A DNA stretch of 64,000 nt from Vandiemenella viatica (GCA_031002005.1 CM061919.1:221896739-221960738), one strand, 5' to 3'. Numbered from the stretch's first letter, positions 35,912 through 47,269 are shown. Numbers and translations: made by a program. Notes: generated by a model not told the origin, from the letters alone.

Positions 35912-38347
35912 CCTTCAAGTACACGCGTTGTTTCTGGTAACGTACAGTCACGTGTGGGGTCTAGAAGTACCCCAACCGTGTTTAGGTGTGCTTACAAGTA
36001 ATTACTGGAAATAACTTGCATATTTTTATATTTACATAATAAAAGATAACATATTTATTATTTCAGTCGTTTATTGTGCTTATATTAATCAGTCTTATCC
36101 GAAACTTAAAGCCATTCACAAAAACATGCCATTTTGGTTTTCTGTTTGTATAGGTCAGGGAAAATGACATAAAAATCAACAAATATTGACTTCTAATTAA
36201 ACTTCTTTTTTATTATGTACAGAAGTGGAGCATAAAATCAAATTAAAATTATAAAAGAGAAAAAACTAACAATACAAAAAAAATGACACTTCATTATGTG
36301 CCTACAAAATCAGTCGTTTCCTTTGGATTCACAGGACAAACAAAAATTGATTGTCTTTGAATGAGGCTTACAAATACATTGTTTGCAAACGTTACATGTT
36401 AGAGAGCTCTTCTTATCTTTCGACCTTGGGCAAATATAACACCTTCGCTTTTTAGAAGCACTAGGGGCAGGCTCATCTTCATTAGGAGTTGAAAACATTT
36501 GTTCTCTGCCAACCAATTTGCACATGATTTCCCGTATATCCTTGGCCAACTTTGGGTTATTTTCTAATCTCCTGCAAACGTATGGCTTTACAAGACTCAT
36601 TGCAGTGGACTTTATGTATTCTCTTCTGCTGACTTTTTTATTTGGATTAGAACCAACCCAAAGAACATATCCATTAGCAAGAGAAATATTCAGCATTGCA
36701 GCAAAGATTGCGTTTGGCCATCTTCTTGTTTTACGTGAGCAAGAGTAATTTGAGCATTTCAAATCCAAGGCATCAACTCCTCCCTTAGTCGCATTGTAAA
36801 AGTCTATAATTTCGGGTTTCTTCGATTGTTGATTTACAGACACTTCGTGATGCATGGAAGATAGTAAAACTACACTTTTATTCCTCTTTGGAACGAATGA
36901 TACCAAGGTCTTGTCCCGAACAAATCCAAATAAAGATGATTCAGTGGGTCTTGTTTTATCAGGCAAAAACTGACGAGGAATTTCTCGTTTGTTTTTTCGT
37001 ACAGTGCCCACGTATGTTAGCCCTCGTTTCAGTAATTCGTCTACTAACTCAACAGACGTAAACCAACTGTCTCCAGTGATATTCCTATTAGTTCCATAAA
37101 ATGGCTCTGCAAGTTTTAGCACATCCTGTGTTGGCACTGCGAAAGGGATATTTCTTTGCGTAAGTGGTTTTCCTGAGTATATAAACGCATTACATAAGTA
37201 ATGAGTTTTCGCATCGCAAATACACTGTATTTTCAGGCCATATTTTCCAGGTTTACTTTTGATAAACATTCTAAATGAGCACCTTCCTCGAAATTTTACC
37301 AACATTTCATCAACACATAAATATTCTGAACAAGAATAGTTCGCACTACAATTGCTAAGAAACTTTTCAAATATTCCTCGTATCAAAGCCAGTTTATCTG
37401 TAGATTTTCTTTCTTCTCGTGTGCTGATGTCATCAAAGGTTACATTGAAATGAATGAATAAAAATCTGTTTATCCCCATTACACCTCGAAAAATGTCTCT
37501 TCCAGTAAAATCAGTCGCCCATAACGATCTAACATTTTCATGATTTGACTTGAATATCGACGTAAACAGAAGTAACCCAAGGTAAGCTCGTAACTCACAG
37601 CAGTCAATGTTGTTGCCATAATACGGCCGTAATAATGGAGGTGAATATTTGTCCTCAAGTTTTTTGTTGGTACAGTGCACGATAGTCTCAATCACATCAT
37701 CGGTAAATAATAGTTCCCAACTCTCTACAGGTGACATTTCACGTTTACTAGCAGCAGGTCCTCTCAGTCCCGTGCGTTCTCGTACCATATTGTGCTGTCG
37801 TACACGAGATGAATGTGGGGCAGATTTACTCCATTTGAATCTGTTCTTACCGTAAAAATAGTTCCCTGAGCTTTCTTCGTCTTCATCACTAGTAGATGAG
37901 CCTTCACTTAGCTCCATCTCTGAACCAGAAACATGTTCACTGTGTATCGAATCATGTTCACTGATGTCATCAACATCTTCGTCTGGGTCATTTAGTTCTG
38001 TGTCTTCATATTCTGAGTCGGTGCCTTCTTCCAACAGTCGTACAATATCCTCATCACGAAGAAAGCGAGTCATTGTTGTAAAAAATATACTGAAATAAGA
38101 GGAAATTTCTATAATAGCATTTTGCAAATAAATACAACGTAAAAGCACGCGTGGGGTCTACAGGTACCCCAACAATGAAAAACGGGCACTTACTGTTGCG
38201 AGAGCGCGGCGCACGTCCACCTACTGCAAGCGGCAGCGGCACACTGAGAATACCTACAATGACGAGTCTGTAGTGCGCCAACAATGGAAATTATAAACAA
38301 AAAATTTCGCGTGGGGTCTGCTGAGACCCCACCCGTGTAGTTAAAGG
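35912..38347 (-). mobile_element. Complete piggyBac-type transposon with TTAA flanks
   Basis: 2,436 bp bounded by TTAA at 35,908-35,911 and 38,348-38,351, the invariant piggyBac target. TIRs: CCTTCAAGTACACGCGT at the left and, inward from the right, CCTTTAACTACACGGGT (3 mismatches in 17). Subterminal repeats: GTGTGGGGTCTAGAAGTACC at 35,952, GCGTGGGGTCTACAGGTACC at 38,149 and the palindromic GTGGGGTCTGCTGAGACCCC at 38,311. It encloses one uninterrupted transposase gene on the minus strand. Confidence 0.92.
36310..38073 (-). CDS. piggyBac transposase, apparently intact
   Basis: 587 residues from the ATG at 38,073 (context ACAACAATGACT). The frame is open 25 codons further upstream, but that extension has no family character and the MTRFLRDEDIVRLLEEG start is typical. 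Order: an acidic Ser/Glu/Asp-rich N-terminus (about 1-75), then the DDE_Tnp_1_7 domain with the three expected aspartates: D255 in YLCVDEMLVKFRGR, D335 in NITGDSWFTSVEL and D434 in GGVDALDLKCSNYS, followed by RKTRRWP. The C-terminus (545-581) is a cysteine-rich zinc-binding domain (CYICP, CNVCKQCIC, H, CLSC) that in this family binds the ends. Length, catalytic triad and Cys domain are complete and there is no stop or frameshift. Known role: cut and paste at TTAA without footprint. It may be mobile or only recently silenced. Confidence 0.93.
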   Translation of the reverse strand: MTRFLRDEDIVRLLEEGTDSEYEDTELNDPDEDVDDISEHDSIHSEHVSGSEMELSEGSSTSDEDEESSGNYFYGKNRFKWSKSAPHSSRVRQHNMVRERTGLRGPAASKREMSPVESWELLFTDDVIETIVHCTNKKLEDKYSPPLLRPYYGNNIDCCELRAYLGLLLFTSIFKSNHENVRSLWATDFTGRDIFRGVMGINRFLFIHFNVTFDDISTREERKSTDKLALIRGIFEKFLSNCSANYSCSEYLCVDEMLVKFRGRCSFRMFIKSKPGKYGLKIQCICDAKTHYLCNAFIYSGKPLTQRNIPFAVPTQDVLKLAEPFYGTNRNITGDSWFTSVELVDELLKRGLTYVGTVRKNKREIPRQFLPDKTRPTESSLFGFVRDKTLVSFVPKRNKSVVLLSSMHHEVSVNQQSKKPEIIDFYNATKGGVDALDLKCSNYSCSRKTRRWPNAIFAAMLNISLANGYVLWVGSNPNKKVSRREYIKSTAMSLVKPYVCRRLENNPKLAKDIREIMCKLVGREQMFSTPNEDEPAPSASKKRRCYICPRSKDKKSSLTCNVCKQCICKPHSKTINFCLSCESKGND

Positions 38348-38589
38348 TTAACAAGGTTCAGCCCTACCTGGAGTAATAGTTTAATATGGTACATACGGCC
38401 TTTTGAATGTTTTAGTGTAATTTTTGTAAATCCCCGGAAAACAATCGCGCTGCTTTCTTCTCATGTAAATTTGTGTTGCAAAAGGAGGTGGTGGGGACAG
38501 TCATGTTTTCAATTAAGTGGAAAACTGCAGACGAATCAAATCTATACAAAAGCTAGATCGTACGTGTACTTCCCTCATATGAGGGTTAT

Positions 38590-38968
38590 TTTTTAAATAA
38601 GGTCCATTTTTAATAAGAAGCAAAGTTCTGTAAATATCGTTAAAATATATTTATTCCCATATTTACATCTATTTTCCTACGTAATTTCCATTTTTGTTCA
38701 AACATTTGTCATACCGTTCAACGAAATTTTTGAATTCCGATGTCAAACCTGCCGACATGACTGAGGATTCTTATTTCTTCGTCGTCGTTGAACCGTTGAC
38801 CGTTAAGAAAATCCTTTAAATATAAGTGAAAATCACTGCGTGCAAGGTCTGGACCGTAAGGTGGACGTTGCAGTTGTTCCCATCGCGTCACATACTAAAC
38901 CCTCATAAATTGAGGTGGTCTGCCTGGTCATTGCTCATCCGTGGAGGAAAGAAAAGTGTGAAGGCGAC
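38590..38968 (-). pseudogene. Mariner transposase C-terminal relic
   Basis: Minus-strand reading gives LQRPPYGPDLARSDFHLYLK, then DFLNGQRFNDDEEIRIL, and in another frame VERYDKCLNKNGNYVGK and a stop. This is the end of a mariner-type transposase including the third catalytic Asp (SDFHL). Frameshifts separate the parts. A hAT element inserted at 38,969. The left end (TATGAGGGTTATTTTTTAAA at about 38,578) may be the TIR. Confidence 0.7.
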
Positions 38969-40980
38969 TAGGGATGTAACGGATATCCGCATCCGCATCC
39001 GCAAGTGCGAAACTTTCGCATGGATTCCTACATCCGCTTTCGCATCCGCATCCGCAATTTCTTATGCGGATGTATTGCGGATGTTTTGTTTACATTGCAA
39101 TATATATTATTTCTTTCTCTTTATTCGAGATTCTGCACATCGTAGCCTAGCTAACAAAAAAGTGATTGTTTTCTGACGATCTTGCAATAAAAGTAACAAT
39201 GAACTAAACGGTGTTATTACCTAAGCAAGGTATTTACTAGTTTAAACTTGCAAGTAAAGGTCGGGCTACAATAGACAGCACCGAACCCGCACTGTCACCG
39301 ACAGACACTTTTCTTATTGTTGTCGCCCACTCGATTGAAGTGAGTTCAAACGACACCGCACCGTGTATCGGCAGTCATTAGTTGGATCTAATTTTTGACG
39401 GTGCGGACCGGTGTGGGGCTGGTCGATATGGAGAATCGTATACAAAGAGTTCAGAAATTTCTGGTCCTTTACGATTAAATGTTGTTTTAGCGTTACTGAT
39501 TGCTTTAGAAAAGCGTCCATTTTTTCAGTTTTACTTTAGGTTTATCAGATGTTAGTAAAATGTAGATATAGTCCTTGCATGTTCACAGTAACAAATGAAA
39601 TTGCCAGACGTGAAGGTCGATATTAAGGCATGTAAAAATTGCATCCGAGACCCGGATTTTGAACCGGGGACCTTCCATACCCGAATCACACGCCGCAAGC
39701 ATCTGAATTTAGAAGTACTGAAAAATATGTATTTAATCATATAAAAGAATATTTGTGTTTTGGGATTACAAAAATAAATGCTACAGAAAAAAGTATGTTG
39801 ATTTTATTATGGTTGAATATTTATTTGTAATTACATCCAGATTTGTCTTTTGACTCAAATGGATGCGGCGTACGATTGGGGTAATGAAATCCTTTGTTCA
39901 AATCCTTGTCTCAGCTGCCATTTTCATGGGTCTTAAAATTGACAATCACCTCTGGCAAAGCTTTGATTTTATTAATGCTAAGATGCTGGGACGCTCCATG
40001 GTTCGAATTTCACGTTAATCTGTAGGTCTCCTTTTAACAATAGGTGACAACGATAGAGGTACACTGCGCGGCTGATAAGAAACTCTGTGACTGAAATTTT
40101 TAGATCACACGAAATTATTATTAATTTACAGAATATTTGCAGTCTGTATTTAAATTAAAATTTATAATATTATCTTATTATTTTTTGTTTGAAAAAATTT
40201 TGAGTGAATCGAAAGGAACCTTTAACCGCTTTCACGGACCATCAAGAGTTATTTTTTTTAATCGAAAATCGGATCTCGTAGGTCCTACAAGTTGTACTGT
40301 GAATGCGCCACTAGAGCGGTGGGAAGGTGGGTTGCGAGCACGGAACTGTGCGTGGTGAGTAGGCGGTAACGGCCTGGCCTCGCATTTGGGAGGACAGCGG
40401 TTCGAATCCCCGTCCGGGCATCCAGATTTTGGTTTACATGGCTTCCCCAAATCACTCCAGGCGAATGCTTCCATTAAAAGACCATGGCCAAATTCCTTCC
40501 CGTTCCAAACCCCGATCTTTTCACTTCTCTAATGACCTCGACGTCGACGAGGCGTATAGTTATAACACAAAAAAAAAGCGAGCGTGGAGATGAGCGGTGG
40601 CGTGGCCTTGTGCTTGACGCTTGAATTAGTCTAGCCAGCCACGAACTCCGCAATGTTCATATGATAAAGACTGGTTTTTAGACGCGTACGTAATTATTTA
40701 AATAATTTAATTCACTTGCGAAATCATCCCAAATTTTTTGTTGTTGAAAGATCAGGCAAAAATAAATCAGTATGGCAGTATTATAGGGAAATAGAATTTA
40801 GTTATGAAAAAAGATTGATTTTTAATTTATTTTTGATAAAATATTAAAATCTAAATAATTATAAATTTATTTTTCCACATCCGCATCCGCTTCCGCAAAA
40901 CATCCGCATCCGCGGATGTCAAGCTCTGAACATCCGCATCCGCAAACGCATCCGCAAAGATGACATCCGCAACAACCCTA
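38969..40980. mobile_element. 2.0 kb hAT-type element with 8-bp target duplication AAGGCGAC
   Basis: Perfect duplications AAGGCGAC at 38,961-38,968 and 40,981-40,988. Ends: TAGGGATGTAACGGATATCC on the left and, inward from the right, TAGGGTTGTTGCGGATGTCA. Both ends carry clusters of the hexamer ATCCGC/GCGGAT over about 110 bp, likely transposase-binding subterminal repeats. No transposase frame is seen, so it is non-autonomous or decayed. It carries a later SINE at 40,345. A degenerate tRNA-like stretch lies at about 39,640-39,710. Confidence 0.88.
40345..40578 (+). mobile_element. tRNA-derived SINE, full length, inside the hAT element
   Basis: Plus-strand order: GTGCGTGGTGAGTAGGCGG with AACGGCCTGGCCTCGC (A-box part), GGTTCGAATCC (B box), CCGTCCGGGCATCCAGATTT, the body and TCGACGTCGACGAGGCGTA, followed by an A-tail near 40,570. 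Confidence 0.82.
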
Positions 40981-40988
40981 AAGGCGAC

Positions 40989-41835
40989 CCAAAAGACTTT
41001 CACCACGCACTGTAGTGAAGTAGGGTGGGGAGGTCGCCATATTTGGATTTCCCTAGAAAAACGGGGAATGTGCACACACCTCAAGAGGATGATATGATAA
41101 CCGTGGCACCGCAATTTGATGATGGATTATTATGTAACTCTACGAGACAAATCAAAACTGAAGAATAATTTTTTTTATATATCCTGCTTAATTCTCGATA
41201 TATACTATCTCAAAAGTGAAGTGTTTTGGGTTTAAATTCAGAAGAAAAATTTTCCCAAAGTGAAATTTGATTATATGTAACATGACGAGATATACTGTCT
41301 CCAAATTGAGGTGGTTAGGTTGGGATGCGGCATGGTCCAAAAAATAATTTTGCCAAAGCTACTACGAACTACACGCTGCATATGCAGAGTGGGTGTTATA
41401 TTTTTTTACTACACCTTTTGGTTAGGTTGAAACGCGGCCTGGACCAGAATAAAAACGTCACCAAAGCCACAAGGAACTATAGCTACGAGAGGAACTAAGG
41501 AAGATATTAAAAAAATTTACTCTTGATTATCGATTGGTTTCGTCGATTTACATGAGAATTACCAAATTCCTTCGCCACAGTTATGATAGCGCTGTCCACC
41601 TCAACACACAAATTTATTGCGAACTACAGACTTTCAATACTTGTTTACAATTAGGCTAGCCTATTATGTGGAGAATAGTAAGTCTACACTACACCAACAA
41701 ATATTTGAGAAAAACGTCATCCTATTGAAAGCAATAAATAAATCTATCATGATAGGCCCTAATCTTGCAGATACCTATTAAACACTTCAAAAACAATAAT
41801 TACAATGTGACTAAATTATAAAACGGTATTCCAGG
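40989..41835. other. Spacer sequence, nothing recognised
   Basis: Begins with the other side of the mariner relic's host sequence. Weak direct repeats (TGGTTAGGTTGxxAxGCGGC at 41,312 and 41,420) are visible. No gene. Confidence 0.35.
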
Positions 41836-41886
41836 TTATTTCCTATCTGGTCTGTTTGTACAACCGTAAACAACACAAGCTGGCAT
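41836..41886 (-). other. THAP-like zinc-finger start, broken
   Basis: MPACVVYGCTNRPDRK and a stop, then PGIPFYNL in the same frame after the stop. The Met-Pro-x-Cys-(4)-Cys spacing and the position of the basic residues fit the N-terminus of a THAP zinc finger (C2CH). A GC-rich patch with an NRF1-like palindrome GCGCATGCGC lies about 80 bp upstream at 41,968. No splice donor rescues the stop, so this looks like a relic, possibly of a P-element-type transposon. Confidence 0.35.
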
Positions 41887-42077
41887 TATAAAAAACTTCG
41901 AAATATTAGAAAATGAAATAATTACAGCAGCAAACAGTGCAAAATAGCGCAATCTATTATGGCCGCCGCGCATGCGCAATAGGAGCAGAATGCTTACAGG
42001 AGGCTTCACAGATTTAGCGGTATTTCGCCTCCTCTCTTTTCCTTCCTCCATTGGCTCATTTAACCCCACTGTCATGG

Positions 42078-42216
42078 GAATATTCTCACCCACTTTCGAA
42101 TTTTACTATCACTCATAGTGCTATCACCATACACTTCAGAAATCTGACGGTGAATTTCCGCTGCTGCCAACTTTCTTGCACTCCAGAATCTGATTACAGA
42201 TCGTATCTTGCAGTCG
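42078..42216 (-). pseudogene. Mariner-type HTH domain fragment (GVQW3/SETMAR-like)
   Basis: Reads DCKIRSVIRFWSARKLAA, then AEIHRQISEVYGDSTMSD, then SKIRKWVRIF. This is the N-terminal helix-turn-helix domain found in mariner transposases and in insect proteins annotated GVQW3-like. No catalytic domain follows; downstream sequence changes to the THAP-like relic region. Isolated fragment, no start codon seen. Confidence 0.7.
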
Positions 42217-42359
42217 GCGAGCGAATGAATTCAGCACACATACAGATGATACGGCTGCAAATAACGTCTAAATGCACGCAATGCTGGGAGCAGACGCGCA
42301 TGGGCACTGCGGCGTTCGCGCGTCATTCTCCCTCTCATTCACAAACTGCCTTTGTTTAG

Positions 42360-44310
42360 GACAATTAAGATAAGGTCAGGTGCTCATTTCAGCCAGATCA
42401 GGTCACATGGTCATGACATTTGACCGTAAAAATCACTTCTTTATCCTAAAACGCACCTTTTTGTCACTTTTAGATTTTGTGCTAAACATTTTTTGTTTAA
42501 ATCGACCTTAAAAAATCCAAAGATGTTCAAACCCAAGACAGATATAAGGTAACCTGATCGCGACCTGTGATCCTAAAAATTCATTTTAAGTCCCTAAAAA
42601 TTATTACCAAAAAAAGTGTTTGGGTCTACTAAGGGTGACGTCGTTTATTCCACGCGCATCCTCCTATCACCCGAAGGAGGTTGTGACCCTTCTTTTCAAA
42701 TGGAAAGTAAACAGTTCCCTACTCTCAGGCACATTCTGGATAAAGTGTTCTTGTTAACTGGCAGCTATTCTAGATCCGTGACCATATCTAAATCGCGATC
42801 AAAGGCTTGTATCTAGTAAAGATTCATGAAGCTGTTAGGACAGTGATGAATGTACCGCGGTAAAGCAACAAACAGATCGAGAAATGCATCAAATCAAAGT
42901 ATGGTGGAGAAGGGGTTGGTGATACATGCAGCTGGAAGAAGCGAATGTGTCTGCGTAGCATCTTTTTTTCCTGGCAGAATAAATTGGCAGTAGTGGAGCA
43001 AGACATTGCTAATTAATTTCGTCTTTTGAATTATAGGTCTAAGGCAGTACGAAATTAGTCTGTAATTCGAACGACAGCAGCCGGTCTGCCCCTGTGTAGT
43101 GCCAAATTTTCAGCCATTCCAAGCATTATGGCAGTACTTAAGATACGATCTCAAAAGTTCCTGTCCTCACTTGCTCCGACATTTGACTTTTACTGGATGG
43201 TTGGAGTTCAAACAGTGAAGATAAAGAATATTTCTACTGGAACTTTGATATGCGGAATGTCCCGTCTCCCCAACAAGTCACACACCCAGCCTAACTCAGC
43301 ACACCAAGTCTCGAGGCTATGAAGAGCTCCTGTTTCGTCAATCCTGCCTACTTGTCCTCTCAAACAGCCAATCCCTGTACTAGTACCTACCTACCTACCT
43401 ACCTTCCTCACGTGTTGTTTTGCTTTCCAACACTGTCGCTACGATTGCAACCGTTGATACTCCGACTTTTCGATAAAGTTTAAGCTGTTAGTTTTCCTTT
43501 GGCACACCATGTCTCGTTGGATGTCTCCAGTGTGTGTGTCGTGTTGTGGCTGCAGCTGCCGAGTTGGCCACGCCAGCTGTTTGGCGACAGCTGTGGGCGG
43601 CCAAACCTCATAACTGCTCGCTCCTCTGCACCAACTGCCGACCACACTTCACTACACCTTGCAGCTTATGTGTGAATATCTCCTGTGAATTGCTATTCGG
43701 TCTCAGAATAAATTGCTGACTTCAAATTTACACACAATACAAGTTTAGGTGACGCAAAACAGAATATAATGTTTAAGATGGTTTAAAATTGGATCCGAAG
43801 GGTCAGTTAAAATTAAAGTGCATTGAAATTTTTAGCTACTCCAAAGTGGGGGTATCTTAGTTTAGAGTTCGTCAACTAGAGAGAGATATGTTTCCACTGG
43901 AGAATAAAGGCGTGGATGGCCATCAGAGTTGTCAAATATCAAACCATTTTCGATACTAACTCTACATCAAAGACGCTGTTATCTAATTTGTCTCAAATAT
44001 TGACCAAATACTTACATCAGTGTAGTTTGTAAGTTGTTACTTAAACTAGTAAAATGTTTTATTTTGCCGTTATATTAGCACCATTTTATTAATGGTTCTT
44101 CAGAAAGCATTGCATTCTAATGGTATTATTAAATTAAAGTTTTGTTGGAATAGAAAGCTTGCGTTAGCAACGCTATCGGTAAAGCGTGGTTTTGAACGGA
44201 GTCCGTTACCGAAACAGAAAATATGCGACACGTTTATTTTTGGGAAGTGAGTATCGTCTAACCTACCTCGTCCATATCTCTGCTGGGGTTTAGCGTGCTG
44301 CAATGGTTAA
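42360..44310. other. Spacer sequence, nothing recognised
   Basis: Short tracts only, for example (CTAC)n at about 43,385-43,402. The GC-richer part 43,500-43,700 has overlapping open frames on both strands with no recognisable content. Confidence 0.35.
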
Positions 44311-44318
44311 GGCTGCAA

Positions 44319-44558
44319 CAGTGGCGTAGCTAGGTCAACAAGGGCCCCGGTGCAAAAAATTTATTTTGGGCCCTCAGGCCAGACGGGCGACCTTTTTTTT
44401 TGCTTTGTGTGCTGGTAGGGGCCCCCTGAACTGAGGATGGGGGCCCTTGAATTGTTCTTTAGGGGGCCCCCCTGAGCAGCGAGGGCCCTTAGTGAGGGGC
44501 TCCTGTGTTTTCAGGGTCCCCTTAGACCACGGTAGAGCTAAAAAAAAAAACGCCCCTG
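44319..44558 (+). mobile_element. hAT-type MITE with 8-bp target duplication GGCTGCAA
   Basis: 240 bp, same family as 10,107: left end CAGTGGCGTAGCTAGG, right end reading inward CAGGGGCG, flanked by GGCTGCAA (44,311-44,318; 44,559-44,566). It is shorter than its relative because the right-hand interior and most of the right TIR are missing, yet the target duplication is perfect. The deletion was therefore in the mobile copy or retained the very end. Confidence 0.82.
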
Positions 44559-44707
44559 GGCTGCAATAACAGTCAGGCGTTTGCACGCCATGTAGTATTC
44601 TGTAGATCTCTTGGTGCTACTATTTAGTGACCGGTTCATTTTACTCAGCGAGATTAGTGTTTTAGGTAGATCACTGTCGTAAGTTTAAGGGCGGAGAGGA
44701 TATGGCT

Positions 44708-45000
44708 GTTTTTTTTTATTTTTCTTATGGCTTTATCCCCTGTCGATGTCGAGATCATTAGAGGCAGAAAAGGAGCCGGTACAAAGAACAGAAAGTAATT
44801 CACCCATGGCATTTTTGAAGGAACCATCCCGGAATTCGCCTGGAGTGATTTGGGGGAAACCATGGAAAACCAAAATCTGGACAGCAACGAAAGACTTCAT
44901 TGCAATAATACTCTGAGAAAGCCTTCCTACTTACACCAAATCTGGACGGCCGGACGGGAATTCGAAGCCAGAGCGTTACCGCTCATTCATCACGCTCGTT
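44708..45000 (-). mobile_element. tRNA-derived SINE, diverged, with an internal insertion
   Basis: Poly(T) at 44,708, then body blocks GTCGATGTCGAGATCATTAG, GCCTGGAGTGATTTGGGGGA and CCATGGAAAACC on the plus strand. The CCAAATCTGGAC block appears twice (44,871 and 44,936), separated by about 55 bp, before the B-box region GGAATTCGAAGCC. Confidence 0.6.
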
Positions 45001-46151
45001 GAAAAGGATAGTTGTACTCATTAGATGTATTGTACACGTGTGTCCACCAGAAAGGAAACTTGGAACTAACATTGTCACTGCGACTAATATCGTCACTACA
45101 CATCAACCGATCTCAATATCTGATGGCTTGGGGATCGAAAGCGTCTAGTTTGGCCGTGATTTTAAAGGTCCTTAATCTGTTCTCAAGTCTGACGAAGGCT
45201 GTTTCCTGAATTTCTGCTACCTGGAACGCTTTCCTGGTTCGGATTTCCGTAAAACTTAAGATTCACTTTAACCAAAATGATGGTCGTGTTGGATTAGGAG
45301 GCAACAATTGAGGTGGATTGCGTACTCATTTGAAAATTTCTTCCGTTCGTTGAGTCGTAAGTAGTACAAAAAGATTATTCTCACAAAATTTCAACATTTC
45401 ATTCATATCGCATTTTGTTTCACAGCCCAGTCTTTGCCGAATGGATGACTCGCAGCATAAGGAATCAACCCTTACTTGTCAACTAGAGCGAAGGATCCGA
45501 TAATCACACGGCACCTTGTTGAGGTTGGAAAATATCCCTAGTAAATGGGTTCCCAAAGAATTTCTGATCACCCCGCCCCCTCCCTCCGCCACAGTTTTAT
45601 TATTAAGAAGATAAATTTCTTTTTCTCAGTACTGACATTAACATCTCAGAAAACTGACAAAGTATATGAGGTCAGAATAAGGTTTTCAACTGAAGGTGAC
45701 ATAGTTACTTCCGCCGATGTAGCGCTAGGATATCGTCCATACGGACGGCAAAGCTATCTTGCACCCCTCTCCCCTCCGCCGACATGTCTTCGCGCCCCCT
45801 TGGGCGGTGCATCTCTGTTTTGGAATCTATACCCTAGCGGAAGATTAATCAGAAATTGTCGACACGGGTTGGAGAAGGCAACAAAACATTTGCATTAAAA
45901 AAGCAAAAGGTATTCGATGGAAAGTATTTCTCTAAACTACTTTTGAGTTCATAAAATATTCTGGGGCTACAATAGGTCACACCAAATGAATTTCCTCTAG
46001 CGTAGGCCTACTGCTTGAAAAACCACCATCATAAAACAATCCGGATATAAACAGTGTAAACTAGCATAATTGCCTGCGTATGTTACTCGTAGACTTGACA
46101 TTTTAAAGAAGGAGATAAGTCTGAATAACGAATAATAAATTAAGGACATGG
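45001..46151. other. Spacer sequence, nothing recognised
   Basis: 45,545-45,898 is open for 117 codons on the plus strand, but the product is not recognisable and there are no framing splice sites. Confidence 0.35.
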
Positions 46152-46162
46152 CTGGGATACCT

Positions 46163-46395
46163 TTTTTTATTTTATTTTTTTAAACTGCTTAACGTCTCTT
46201 AACAGCGAGGTCTTTAGAGACGGGAAAGGATGGGGGGGGCAAGGAACTGGAAGGAATTCGGCCATGGCCTTTTTGAAGGAAGCATCCCGGCATTCGCCTG
46301 GGGTGATTTGGGAAACCATGGAAAACCCAAATCTGGATGCCCGGACAGGGATTCGAACCGCCGTCCTCCCGAATGCGAGGCCAGAACGCTAACTG
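46163..46395 (-). mobile_element. tRNA-derived SINE with 11-bp target duplication
   Basis: Full minus-strand element (poly(T) from 46,163, AACTGCTTAACGTCTC, GTTAAGAGACG body, CCCGGACAGGGATTCGAACC B box) between direct repeats CTGGGATACCT at 46,152-46,162 and 46,396-46,406. The best-preserved copy of the main SINE family in this window. Confidence 0.88.
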
Positions 46396-46406
46396 CTGGG
46401 ATACCT

Positions 46407-47269
46407 GAATGAGCAGTTTGTTGACAGAGTTATATTGATGAGGATGGAAAACTAACCCTGAATCAAAAACATCCGTACATAAGCAGATGGGAGGGTAGAA
46501 AAGCCTGGCCGCAAATATGGAACGAAACTACAAGAGTGATTATTCACAGCCACCACAAGTAACTGGTTTGCAAAATATGAGCGCAAAGGAGTTGATTGTG
46601 AATATTAGACACGTCTGCGCTACCTCTAAGAAGGTAGTGCAACGGCTACTACCTTTGTCACCTATATAAATCAGAATTTCAAAGTTCCATTGTTTCCCAA
46701 AATCACTAGTTAAATGATGTGTGATTCCTTAAAAAATGTGGTTTTCTTCCAGTAGAATTAAGATGGACAATAGAACCATCCGGTTTTGTGTTAAGCTTCC
46801 AAGCATTGAAAACAAGCAGGTCGGTATTCCTTTTGCCCTCGAACTGTTTGGTGACTATCGTCGGGAAGTTGTAGGGAAGGCTTAACTTTTCTGCCGGGAC
46901 AACATTCTTAAGGAATGTTTATTAATCACCAATTTTAACGTATAAATAAAACGAGACTTACAGTATAGATGTGTAGTCGGTTCTTCATAGAACGTACGTT
47001 GTCATCTATACTGTATAATAAAGTTGTTTGCGCTTAAAATGTATGTAAAAAAACCGTAAAATTTGGAATATTTGGCTGCCTGTCCGCGCCTCACACTAAA
47101 AATAATGCGTGGATTTTAGAGAAATTGCACATAGTATTAGTCTCTGGTAGAGGATATTTTCCATCCAGGAGCCAGTACTTTAACTTTTGAAAACAAAAAC
47201 TAATGTAAGATTTTCAGCGAGACTACACACAGCAATGGCTGTGTAAAACGCTCGTAGTTTTGGATCAGA
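46407..47269. other. Spacer sequence, nothing recognised
   Basis: No supported gene or repeat, except that 47,080-47,180 has loose similarity to the fold-back arms that follow. Confidence 0.35.

Noticed and set aside
35912..38347. Domesticated piggyBac host gene
   Set aside because: TIRs, TTAA flanks and subterminal repeats are present and no introns or extra domains are seen, so a mobile element is the simpler reading.
45545..45898. 117-codon plus-strand frame
   Set aside because: No recognisable domain or splice context; length is within chance for a GC-richer stretch.
3210..46390. tRNA genes suggested by repeated GGTTCGAATCC boxes (for example 3.24, 9.9, 28.65, 33.29, 40.40, 46.35 kb)
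   Set aside because: No complete cloverleaf or acceptor stem is seen, and each box continues into the same SINE body and A-tail. They are tRNA-derived SINEs.
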